Shown one piece after another: positions 44,563-55,012 of a DNA stretch of 64,000 nt. How positions within the stretch are numbered: position 1 is the stretch's first letter; each line of letters starts with the position of its first letter. The notes under the pieces were generated by a model, which saw nothing but the letters and a program-made list of their open reading frames with translations, did not search any database and was not told the DNA's origin. This DNA is from Macrostomum hystrix (taxonomy: Eukaryota; Platyhelminthes; Macrostomidae): NCBI GenBank assembly GCA_950097015.1, contig CATNEN010000001.1, forward strand, positions 5,751,001 through 5,815,000. Reading direction: 5' to 3'. Made by a program: the position numbers and the translations under genes.

Positions 44563-47500
44563 GCGGACATTAATCCCATTGGATACTGTTGGGGTGGCTG
44601 CGGCTGAGGCTGTGTCATTCCGATATCGCCGCCGCCATCGATCAGGTTGAGCTTGGATAGACCCAGAGTGGGCAGGGGTGGCACAGAATCCAGCTGCATC
44701 ATCTGCAGGTGACTCTGATGCCCGATTCCGTCGCCGAATACGTAGTAGCACTGCTCCGAGAAGCTGACCTTGTTCACCGTGTGCCTAATATAGCCGCGCT
44801 TCAACATTTCTAGGGCCATCTTGCGAGCCTCCTTGCGCTCGGAAAAGCCTTCGACGCGTGAGTAGAGCCAGTCGACTAGGTCTGAGCCTGGCATGGGGTT
44901 GGAGATGGCGACACGATCATTATTGCTATCCCAACGATTATCCCTATGGTCATTATTGCTATCCCAACGATTATCCCTATGGTCATTATAGTTATCCCAA
45001 CGATTATCCCTATGGTCATTATAGTTATCCCAACGATTATCCCTATGGTCATTATTGCTATCCCAACGATTATCCCTATGGTCATTATAGTTATCCCAAC
45101 GATTTATCCCCATGGTCATTAGAGTTATCCCAACGACTTATGCTCATGATCATTATAGTTATCCCAACGATTTATCCACATGGTCATTATAGTTATCCCA
45201 AGGATTTATCCCCATGGTCATTATAGTTATCCCAACGATTTATCCCCATGGTCATTATAGTTATCCCAAGGATTTATCCCCATGGTCATTAGAGTTATCC
45301 CAACGATTTATCCCCATGGTCATTATAGTTATCCCAAGGATTTATCCCCATGGTCATTATAGTTATCCCAAGGATTTATCCCTATGATCATAATAGTTAT
45401 CCCAACGATTTATCCACATGGTCATTATAGTTATCCCAAGGATTTATCCCCATGGTCATTATAGTTATCCCAACGATTTATCCCCATGGTCATTAGAGTT
45501 ATCCCAACGACTAATGCTCATGATCATTATAGCTATCCCTAGGATTTATCCCCATGATCATTATAGTTATCCCAACGATTTATCCCCTTGGTCATTATAG
45601 TTAATCCGAATGATTTTTTCCCTCGGTCATTGAATATAACCTACAAATTTATATTTTTAGCAATTTAGTATAGATAACCGAATTATTTAGCCCAGAAGGC
45701 AGGACAGTTATTACTCAACTTATTCGTCAGTGATATTAGTTAAGTCAAATGATTAAACAAAGCGCAGTTAACAAATAACAAACCAATAAAAGCTCGCGGT
45801 ATAGTGATCTTGAGCCACGTGCGGTCTCGCACCTCAAGGCCCGACTCTGGCATAGCCATGGCTTTCACAATGGTCAGCAAATCGGTGCGCGTAGTCAGGG
45901 GCGGCATGAGTTCTTCAACTGTGTACCTCTCAGACTCGGGCAGCGAACAGGACGATGTGCTCACACTTGCAGCTGTGATGTTGGGCAATGTGGTCGGTGA
46001 AAATGTAGAAGAGTATAGGTAGATTTCCAGTAGGCAATTCGCATCTTTTAAAGCAAAACGAAAAAACAGCCACAATATGAATTATAAAAGTTATCTATGG
46101 AAGATCTTTCAGCAGTGTGATTAGACCAATTCTCTTGAAGTGCTGCCAGCAAACCGAGAAATTAAAATGTTCTGAAAGCATAGCACCATCCTTTTATTGT
46201 TTACAAAAGCTGCCAAATGTTTTACGCAGTATAAGCAACGCTTATACTTAGCTTCATTTTATTACAATCTCAGACAAGAACTTCCAGACGCCCCCGATGT
46301 GAACCACTCAACCATTAGCCGCGCTCCTGACGGCCAGCTAATTACGCTAAAACTTGTTCGACAGGTGCCCTGTTCGCTATCTTTTGTGCCTGGAATCGGT
46401 TCGGACTTAACTTGTGGACTGCGCGGACACAAGGCAGAGCTCCACGTGGCGATCGAGCCGTAACAATCGTCAATGGCCAGCGTGGACGAAATCTGCTTGG
46501 TCTTGTGCACTTTGCTCTGGTCGAAGGCAGATTTCGCGATGAGCACGACGCTAAATTTTTGTCAGAGATCGATCAGGTCGAGGGAGATTTCGTCGTTCTG
46601 TTTGACGGAACAAGGGCCCATCTCAACGTTCCTGTGATGTCGAACGGTCATGACTTTCACTTTCTGCCGCAATATTCAACTTTCATCAACCCAGCAGAGA
46701 GGGCAGGATCAGCACTGAAGGCAGCTTTAAAGCTGACAATTCAAACCACTGCCATCCAACAGGAAGTCGCTGACAGAAATTTGGCACTGGCAGTGAATAC
46801 CACGATGGAACGGCATGGCACGTCAGTGCTCAAGCGTGAGCGTCATCACCCAAGAGAAATGCATTCAGTGGGTGAATAATACTCAGATGTACATTCAGAG
46901 GTGTCTGCTGCTAATTGACATCTTTGATTGAATGGCAAGCAACAGACGACTCTATTTATATCAACTCAGTCATTGACTTTTACAACTTAATTGTGCAGTG
47001 TGTCAGCTCATTCCCTGTTAGTTTTAGTTGATTAGTTTTTTAAATGAAATTCGTTTTGGGCAAATTTGATCGCAGTTTAGGCAAAGTTGAATGCAGTTTC
47101 AAGGATTTATCCATGGAATTTTCATCCTTCATCATTTTCATCGAAAGCTGTTTCATCCTAGATGGAATTTTCTAATAGGTGTTTCAACCTAGATAAAATC
47201 TTTCGAAAGCTGTTTCAACCTCCATGGAATCTTCCGAAAGCTGTGTCATCCTAGATGCATGTAATCTTCCGAAAGCAGTGTTAAGCTAGATGGAATCTTC
47301 CGAAAGCTGTTTCATCCTAGATGCATGGAATCTTCCGAAAGCTGTTTCAAGCTAGATGGAATCTTCCGAAAGCTGTTTCATCCTAGATGCATGGAATCTT
47401 CCGAAAGCTGTTTCACCCTAGATGCACGGAATCTTCCGAAAGCAGTTTCATCCTAGATGCATGGAATCTTCCGAAAGCAGTTTCATCCTAGATGCATGGA

Positions 47501-49362
47501 ATCTTCCGAAAGCTGTTTCATCCTATATGGAATTTTCTAAAATGTGTTTTAACCTTCATGGAATCTTCCGAAAGCAGTCTCAACCAAGATGGAATCTTTC
47601 GAAAGCTGTTTCAACCTTCGTGGAATCTTCCGAAATGTGTTTTAGACATACAGAAATGCAACTTACCAGTGACGGTGAGCCGACTATCGCACAAATTCTC
47701 TCCGCCCATGCAGGAAGCAGCGGGGGTGATTTGAGACGATCCGCCGCCACCGCCGCCGGGTCCTCCGTGATCCTGTCGCATAGCGTTGGTGTGCAGAACC
47801 CACGCCCTGGGATCGATAGGCCTAACTGGTTCTTCTCTGGGCACGCGCAGGTAGTCCCTGGAATCCCAGCATTTGGCCACAACTAGCGTGATCTTTCCCG
47901 GCTTCTGAACCTGTTCGCGTAGGATTCTAACAGCTTCGTCGTTTTCCAGATTCTCAAAGGTGACACCGTTGACTTCTAACAGCATGTCGCCTGGCTGGAT
48001 GCTGCCCTCGCGTTCAACGGCGCCACCGCGCATGATGGAGCCGACGTAGATGCCGCCGGAGCCGCCGTTTACGGCAGGGTGGCCAACTATGCTGATTCCT
48101 AGAAACTGCACCGCGTCCATGTCCAGCTCCACTGTTTGAACGTTCAATGAGAAGGCCGACTCCGTGATGCTGCTGAATGACGAAGTCTGCGGAATTTAAC
48201 GAAAATCAATGCAATAATCTATGGCCAAAAAACTCGGAAATAAATCAACGGCATTAGGTAATTTTATATGGTCAAACCCTATCATTTAAATAATCTATAG
48301 CAGTTAAACCAAGTCAATACAATACCAAGTCTATGGCCAAACCTGAAAAAACTAATCTATCACATTGAGTTATGGTTTATGGTCGAACCCTATAATGTAA
48401 ATAGTCTATGGCCTTACCCGACTGATCGGAGGTCCGCGTCTTCGCCGCCTCTGTCGCTGCCTATTCTGCAGATTCAATCTATTATTAGCTGGACCGCCCA
48501 TTGAGTAGGTGGTGTTCGTCGCGGTGCTGAATCTGCTGCTCTCGGCGTCGTCTTCGCTATCAAAGAATGACGTGGTGTCCAGATCGCTAGACAGCATACT
48601 GCTGGCCGACTCGTACGTGGCGGACTGGGACCCCCCAGCCTGATGATGATGGTGATGCCTGGAGCTGTACACGCGACCGACGTTGATGCGTTGGGCTGCA
48701 AATATTGTTTATGACTGAGTGTTTAAGAATAGCTTTCGATCAACAGCTTAACAGCCACTATCATAAATGCCACAGCATTTATCAATGAGCTCATATATCA
48801 CAGCTATCAATCAATAAATCAATCAGACAATGTCAGAGCTCTATCAATCAATCAACTAATTTCACAGCTCAATCAATCAATCGGCTAATGTCACAGCTCA
48901 ACCAATCAATCGGCTAATGTCACAGCTCAACCAATCAATCGGCTAATGTCACAGCTCAATCAATCAATCGGCTAATGTCACAGCTCAACCAATCAATCGG
49001 CTAATGTCACAGCTCAACCAATCAATCGGCTAATGTCACAGCTCAACCAATCAATCGGCTAATGTCACAGCTCAACCAATCAATCGGCTAATGTCACAGC
49101 TCAATCAATCAATCGGCTAATGTCACAGCTCAACCAATCAATCGGCTAATGTCACAGCTCAATCAATCAATCAGCTGATCTCCCTGCCAACAAGCAGGTG
49201 CACTAACCATGTTGCCTATAATCGTTGAAGCTCCTCAAAGGAGCCACCCTGTCGCCGCGTTGCGAAGCGCTGTACACACTCTCCGAGTCAGTGCACGAGT
49301 CGCATCCGTTGTCATCGGCACCAGCTCCTCCACCGCCAGTGGCGCCGCCGCCACCACCCGCC

Positions 49363-49394
<32 letters not shown>

Positions 49395-52300
49395 ATTTTC
49401 AGAATGTACACTGCCCTCTGCGTCAGCGGAGACCAACTGAAAAATGTATTAAGCTAGCCGATGTAAAAAAGCTTTTAACTCCGAGGCAAATATTTCGATA
49501 TCATATTATTTACCAAGCTAAAGTAACGAATCTCTTGGATAGAAAATGAAAAAAATCGCCAAAAACCTCCCAAGTCGAGGGTAAGTGAACAAAAATTGCA
49601 CCTATGGATCCCATTTTTACTTTCTCTGCTATATGACATTATACACACACACACACACACACAAACACACGCAGAGGGATTTTGAATACATCTGGCTTTC
49701 TTTGGAAGGGATAATACCACTGCAGTTTCACCACACACACACACAAGTCACTCCAAGTCAAGACGGCCTATATTTCCTACCATTTAGATTCGCGATACGG
49801 CTAGAATGATGCGCAGTCATTGAAAGCACGCACACACAAAATGCATAGTAAGATCTTAATGCACTAAAAAGCTTTTCGCCATATTCATTCAGCTTAAAAT
49901 CGACAGCAACACTATTCCATTTTCGCAAAGTATCCTTTTTTAATAAACTGGCTTAAATCATCTTAAAAACGCAAAATGGAAAAAAATCCTAAAGTACACA
50001 AGTACTGGAGGATTACTGAAGTATCAGAGGATCGCAGAAATAATAGAAGATAACTGAAGTATCAGAGGATTACAGAAGTATCAGAGGATTACAGAAGTAT
50101 CAGAGGATTACTGAAGTATCAGAGGACTACTGAAGTATCAGAGGACTACTGAAGTATCAGAGGATTACAGAAGTATCAGAGGATTACTGAAGTATCAGAG
50201 GATTACAGAAGTATCAGAGGATTACAGAAGTATCAGAGGATTACTGAAGTAATAGAAGATCACTGAAGTATCAGAGGATTACTGAAGTATCAGAGGATTA
50301 CAGAAGTAATAGAAGATCACTGAAGTATCAGAGGATTACTGAAGTATCAGAGGATTACAGAAGTAATAGAAGATCACTGAAGTATCAGAGGATTACAGAA
50401 GTAATAGAAGATCACTGAAGTATCAGAGGATTACAGAAGTAATAGAAGATCACTGAAGTATCAGAGGATTACAGAAGTAATAGAAGATCACTGAAGTATC
50501 AGAGGACTAATGAAGTATCAGAGGATTACAGAAGTAATAGAAGATCACTGAAGTATCAGAGGATCACTGAAGTATCAGAGGATCACTGAAGTATCAGAGG
50601 ATCACTGAAGTATCAGAGGATCACTGAAGTATCAGAGGATCACTGAAGTACCAGAGGATTACAGAAGTATCTGAAGATTACTGAAGTATCAGAGGACTAC
50701 TGAAGTATCAGAGGATTACAGAAGTATCTGAAGATTACTGAAGTATCAGAGGACTACTGAAGTATCAGAGGACTACTGAAGTATCAGAGGATTACTGAAG
50801 TAGCAGAGGACTACTGAAGTATCAGAGGATTACAGAAAATTACAGGATTATAGGAAAAATAGAGGATTTTAGAAGCAGTCCTGAAGAACCTAAAGGTAGG
50901 AAATCTGTGTTTTTAATCCTTTAAAAATACTACATTTAAAATGCAGACATCACAAAGCTCTTAACTTACCCAAGAAACAACACGTCCATTGCAGCATGGC
51001 AGATTGGCATTGTCATCAGTTATTTCCTCTTTGACAACTCTGTATCAATTAGATAAGGTAATATTTAATAGTTCAAATCAATAAGCCTCTCAGAGAGACG
51101 CCGCTGGTGCACAGAGCGCCACACTAAATAGGGCTGGGCAAGGCCAACACTAAGGGGGGCAGCCCTGCAACCAGGCAACGTGCATGCACCCCGCACCAAT
51201 GCACAAGCCCCGAACCCCCTGGTTTAACCTCCAACCAAGCTACCAAAAGATCAAGATAATTAACATTTCAGAATCTACTACAATTTTTTGTCTTATTTAT
51301 TTAGTTAGTTAATAATATAGCTTGCTAATTACAACATGTAAAAGCCTATTAATCCAGTCCCCAGACTATTATAAACAATAGCAATGATATTTGTATCATT
51401 GTAAACCTTTTATTCCTATAAGATAGAATATTCCTTTTTTCTTTTACTGTTGCACCAAGTAGTATTGTTAGACTTGCTTCACTTAAAATTTTATACAGTT
51501 GCATATTGTTTTATGTAGAAAAATTTTTTTATTTATTCATTACTGATCCTTTTAATGTATATAATTGAATAGAATATAAAAGTACAAGCATAAGAAAAGA
51601 TGTGCTTATATAGAGCTGCATAGTAAAAAAAGTATTGAAGGGTTCATTAGCTAATTAAAAATTCGAAACCTATTTTGCAAAAAAAACTAAGTAAGAGATT
51701 AAGTATAAAACAATGGAAAAAACATTAGTAGCCAACATTTTACAACTTTCTATTTTGTAATCTTGAAGACTTTCATAATTCAAATGTCCAACAATTGAAT
51801 TATTGTAACAATATCATATTGTAATAACATAATACTAAAGATATACTATTTTGCACTAGGCCCTAGGTTAAATTATAGTATTAACTCTAATTAAACTTTC
51901 ACTAATTTACTAAAAGAAGTTTAAAATGCAACTAACTATTTAAAACAAATTAAAACTATATGAAAAAAAACAGAAAATAACTATTAACAAACAAACAACA
52001 ATCAACAAGTGAATCAGATCATATCAGGTAGTATGCACATACAGCATAACTAGTATGCAACCTAGAAAATATTGAGTTCAAGTAGTTACTCATGGTACAT
52101 AAGAAACATTATCTTTTGTAAAGTAAGTAAATGCACAAAACTAGACAATTGCCTACCCATAGTCCCCATCACAGGGCTATACACCAAAATGAAAATAGAT
52201 TTTTTATCATACATGTGCAACCTCCCAAATCTTAGCCGGCCATGTGACTTAGTTTTTGCTCTATTTATGACTTAGTTTGCTCTCATTTGCTCTCTTTTTC

Positions 52301-53002
52301 TCTCCCCTTTTTCCTTTTCTTCACGCCTCCTTTTTTGTCCCTTGGTCCCCCTTTGATTTTTTTGCGCTTGGTTGATTGGTTTTTGCGACTTACCTTGCTT
52401 GGCCCTTGTTTCACCCGGTTCGGCCGGGTGTTGCACATGAAAGTTTTTTATTGAGAGCCAAGAACTATTTTTTGTATACCAACTCCCAAATCTGTTGCTA
52501 GAGTGAATGATAATATACAAAATAAAATAAATTAATAAAACTATAATAATCTGGAACATAAGCCAAATCAGAAACAAAGAAAACATTTGTACATAACATG
52601 CATAATATCAATAAATGTTATAACAATTATTTAAAAAAATGCTGCATATACTTTTTTACCTTGTTATTACAAGGAAAAGGTAAAGGTAAAAGGTTCACCA
52701 CACTATTTCGCATGTATGCTTCCTTCCAGCCTATGGTTGCCAACATTTACAACATTTACAGTTGCCAACAGCCTAGGCCTATGATTACTAAAGTCAAAGA
52801 CACAATATAATTAGGCCTATGAAAAATTCAATGATACTTACCCAAAGTCAGCATCAACAGACTTGAAAAAAAACTTGTAGTTTGGACGATTTAGTTCATT
52901 TTTAAAATCACCTAGTGTTGCCTTCTCTGGAGGAATTGGAAGTCTAATAAGATATGGAGTGTCTTCATCATCAATATGATATATAATCTTTGTTTCTTCC
53001 AT
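43107..53002 (-). CDS. dvl: Dishevelled (DIX-PDZ-DEP Wnt signalling scaffold), 8 exons
   Basis: Exons 53002-52842, 51039-50970, 49436-49208, 48695-48418, 48186-47667, 45972-45784, 44887-44285 and 43309-43107 join in phase (2,253 nt) to 750 residues. DIX domain (1 to about 80, exons 1-3): [19 protein letters not shown], then [14 protein letters not shown] and [12 protein letters not shown]. The linker has a Gln run, [15 protein letters not shown] and a basic stretch. PDZ (about 260-350, exon 5): [29 protein letters not shown] and VAKCWD. DEP (about 445-530, exons 6-7): [20 protein letters not shown], then GSDLVDWL and YYVFGDG. The tail is Gln/His/Pro-rich. Dishevelled relays Frizzled signals to beta-catenin and planar polarity branches; DIX polymerises and DEP contacts Frizzled. 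The conserved FVDVM-type C-terminus is not seen. Introns 3 and 6 have weak donors (GTTAGT, GTTTGT). Confidence 0.95.
43365..44262. repeat. Minisatellite in Dishevelled intron 7, 27-30-bp units
   Basis: About 32 units built on CTCACCCCTGTTCTACCCCA followed by AGGATCC, with ATCTTC and AATGAATCC variants. It fills nearly all of the intron between 43310 and 44284. Open frames of more than 300 codons through it are artefacts. Confidence 0.96.
44915..45605. repeat. Minisatellite in Dishevelled intron 6, 33-34-bp units
   Basis: About 21 units containing CCCTATGGTCATTATAGTTA then TCCCAACGAT. Left-hand units are 33 bp (GATTATCCC) and right-hand units 34 bp (GATTTATCCC), so the array has two subfamilies. 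Confidence 0.96.
46197..46880 (+). pseudogene. Decayed DDE (Tc1/mariner-like, DDE_3) transposase, antisense in Dishevelled intron 5
   Basis: Two plus-strand frames cover parts of one transposase. The first (about 46197-46405) has a helix-turn-helix-like segment with [17 protein letters not shown]. After a frameshift near 46405, the second (to TAA at 46877-46879) has [18 protein letters not shown], the second catalytic Asp in LFDGTRAHL, and [20 protein letters not shown], the family's LP-x-YS-x-x-x-NP-x-E motif containing the catalytic Glu. The first catalytic Asp falls in the damaged region. No terminal inverted repeats or TA duplications could be assigned. It reads as a dead cut-and-paste transposon. 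Confidence 0.7.
47100..47640. repeat. Minisatellite in Dishevelled intron 5, about 35-bp unit
   Basis: About 16 units containing GGAATCTTCCGAAAGCTGTT then TCATCCTAGATGCAT; shorter units lack the ATGCAT part. It ends about 25 bp before the PDZ exon donor at 47667. Confidence 0.93.
48830..49182. repeat. Minisatellite in Dishevelled intron 3, 29-bp unit, about 12 copies
   Basis: Unit AATCAATCGGCTAATGTCAC plus AGCTCAACC, very homogeneous in the centre; TCAATC replaces CAACC in some units. Confidence 0.96.
49643..49672. repeat. (CA)n microsatellite
   Basis: About 15 CA dinucleotides in intron 2 of Dishevelled, with shorter CA runs at 49733-49745 and 49830. Confidence 0.95.
49990..50845. repeat. 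Minisatellite in Dishevelled intron 2, 19-bp unit, about 45 copies
   Basis: Unit ACTGAAGTATCAGAGGATT with ACAGAAG, AATAGAAGATC and GGACT variants. Alternating two-unit blocks (ATCAGAGGATTACAGAAGTA followed by ATAGAAGATCACTGA) recur from 50240 to 50540, showing dimer-level amplification. Confidence 0.96.
51085..51240. other. GC-rich block inside AT-rich Dishevelled intron 1
   Basis: About 150 bp of markedly GC-rich sequence with internal self-complementary words (TGGTGCACAGAGCGCC, GTGCATGCAC, GGGGGGCAGCCCTGC) in an otherwise AT-rich intron. On the minus strand, GGGGGTTCGGGGCTTG resembles a B box. It could be an inserted SINE of a third family or a structured RNA; I cannot identify it. Confidence 0.4.
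51241..52841. other. Remainder of Dishevelled intron 1, very AT-rich
   Basis: No coding or repeat feature recognised, apart from a purine-rich minus-strand stretch at 52272-52440 that encodes a Lys/Arg/Glu frame by composition alone. Confidence 0.4.
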
Positions 53003-53459
53003 TCAGAAAAAAATAAATCAGGCTTCAATAGACTAAGCAACACAACTTTATATATTAAAATTGTTATGGTCTATGCAGACTGCAGAAATTTCTGTTAGCA
53101 GTTAGCAGATATACGCACTGCACTGTAAATTGAACTTCAGTTCAGTTCAGCGTTCAGGTGGGTGCCATACCTTGAGCTAAAAAAACTGAAAACAACTAGG
53201 AGTAGTACGACAGCATATTAGAACCTACATAAGCAAGTACACGAAGTCTGTCTGATAATATTTATATAAGTAATAAAATCAGTTACGTAAAATTCCAAGC
53301 GCCTGATCGTGATAACAACGGCTCGTAGTCTTACTGAGTCATAAACTAATTAAAATGTAATTCTTTCAAAGTTAAAAAAATTTCGTAACAAAGCCTTAAA
53401 GAACTTTGTGCACTTAAATCGTACATTTACTTTTCAGTTATCTTAATATAGTTGTGCTG
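53003..53459. other. Dishevelled 5' flank
   Basis: Unique sequence between the Dishevelled start codon and the left edge of the tandem duplication. The Dishevelled promoter is expected here; no element assigned. Confidence 0.4.
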
Positions 53460-53754
53460 AAGTTAAGTATTGCTTTTATAATGTTAATTTTTGTTTTAAT
53501 AAACAAACGCTTTACGGATGCGGAGGCGTTTAAAAATTTACACCGGGACAAATACATATTTTTGCGTTAAAAATAGAGTTTTCACTACATAAAATTGCGT
53601 CTCTTGAATTGGATTTCAGGATTTATATACGCGTACACATATTTAAACTATTCTTTTTTCTTAAAAAAATTCGATAGCTATAATTATTTCTAAAGGAATT
53701 ACCCAAAACTATATTTATTTTTTTCTAACTGATGGTGTTCTCTACCAACGTAAA

Positions 53755-54400
53755 GCTGTTAATAAGGTGGTGCTGGTTCCCGAGGGATATCAATTAGAAC
53801 ACCGGACCTTGTGTCTCCGAACCTACTCCACCTGCTATACGGTTGTAGCGATAGGGTGTGACACGCGCAGGCGATCCAAGCAGAGACCAGGGTTGCGAGA
53901 GGTGAACCTGCTATATAGGGCCACCACAGCCACCTACGGCACCGCAGCTGCACAACCGACTGACCATAACGAAACTCATCGTTTAGGCTTTCGCTCTAGG
54001 ACCACTAGCTATAGTTCTGCACTGTGGTTCGATCGCTGTCGATTCTATGACTGGTGAACGCGATGGTGTCTTCGATGGGATTGCTGAGCCTTAAAACCTG
54101 TCCTCGCATCATTTGGGGCCTGGTGATTAGTAGTAAACAGTTTCCTGGGATTTTCGTAATTGTCTCCACTGGACACTCTCGAACTTAGGTAATTGGGCTA
54201 TCCTCTATAGTCTGTTGTATGATCCCAGGTATATGAATCCGCTCTGCAAAAGCACTACCTCGAGCACACGGAATTTATTCGATCCATGAGAGTAACTTGC
54301 ATCGAGTCCCTACATTCGGCCATGTGCCTAAGGGGTGGACCTAAATCAGGATAACGGTTCAGAGGGTTCTAAAGGTAGTTTTCGAAAGCTATGGCAGTTC
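53755..54400. other. Higher-GC noncoding block 3' of the DEG/ENaC gene (left copy)
   Basis: A segment of balanced base composition, in AT-rich surroundings, with no convincing protein. Short frames on both strands (such as 53767-54057) are repeated identically in the right copy, which is trivial given the duplication. It could be a transposon remnant; the right-hand counterpart is at 59984-60629. Confidence 0.3.
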
Positions 54401-54945
54401 AGAACACATATACATTTGTATATATAGATGCGGTACGTCTGTCGAGGCGAAAATGAATAAAATGATCATTATTTTTTAAGATAAGATTAAGATAAAGACT
54501 TGCCCGCCGTTATCGCATGATCAGCCTGACCTTTTCGAGTTTTTTACACCAGACAGCTGGACGGTGATTGGTGGGCACGGGAGTTTGGCAACAAAGACAG
54601 CTTAAGCTAGGCCAAGGATGAGTCATAGGATTGGGACGTGGGATCAAGGGCAAAACATTGCAAAAAAGTTGTCCCCTTAAAGTCGCAGTCACATTATTCA
54701 TGTAATACCAATTTATTAAGATCTGCAGATCAACAAGAACTTTTTTCAGTTGCATAAATTCATAAAAATATGCATACTCAATTATCGGTGAAAACGTGTC
54801 ATAAAAAGCATATCGTTTTTAATTAGATTTTTACTAACAATAGTTGCATTGTTCCAATATGTACACCGCAGCAAGATTATATAACTATTATAAAAAGCAT
54901 TCAAAATATTTTTGTTCGTCATTCACAGAAGCATTTTATCCTGTT

Positions 54946-54951
54946 TTTATT
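54946..54951 (-). terminator. Polyadenylation signal AATAAA, DEG/ENaC left copy
   Basis: Minus-strand AATAAA about 62 nt beyond the stop codon of the DEG/ENaC gene, a plausible distance for a short 3'UTR. Confidence 0.5.
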
Positions 54952-55012
54952 AAAGCGTTTTCATTATTACAATAAGTCCAGAATATTCTTACTTGTCTCT
55001 GCATAAAGTCTA

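Noticed and set aside
53767-54057. 96-codon plus-strand frame present in both duplicate copies
   Set aside because: Its preservation follows from the recent duplication, and an opposing frame overlaps it; no recognisable protein.
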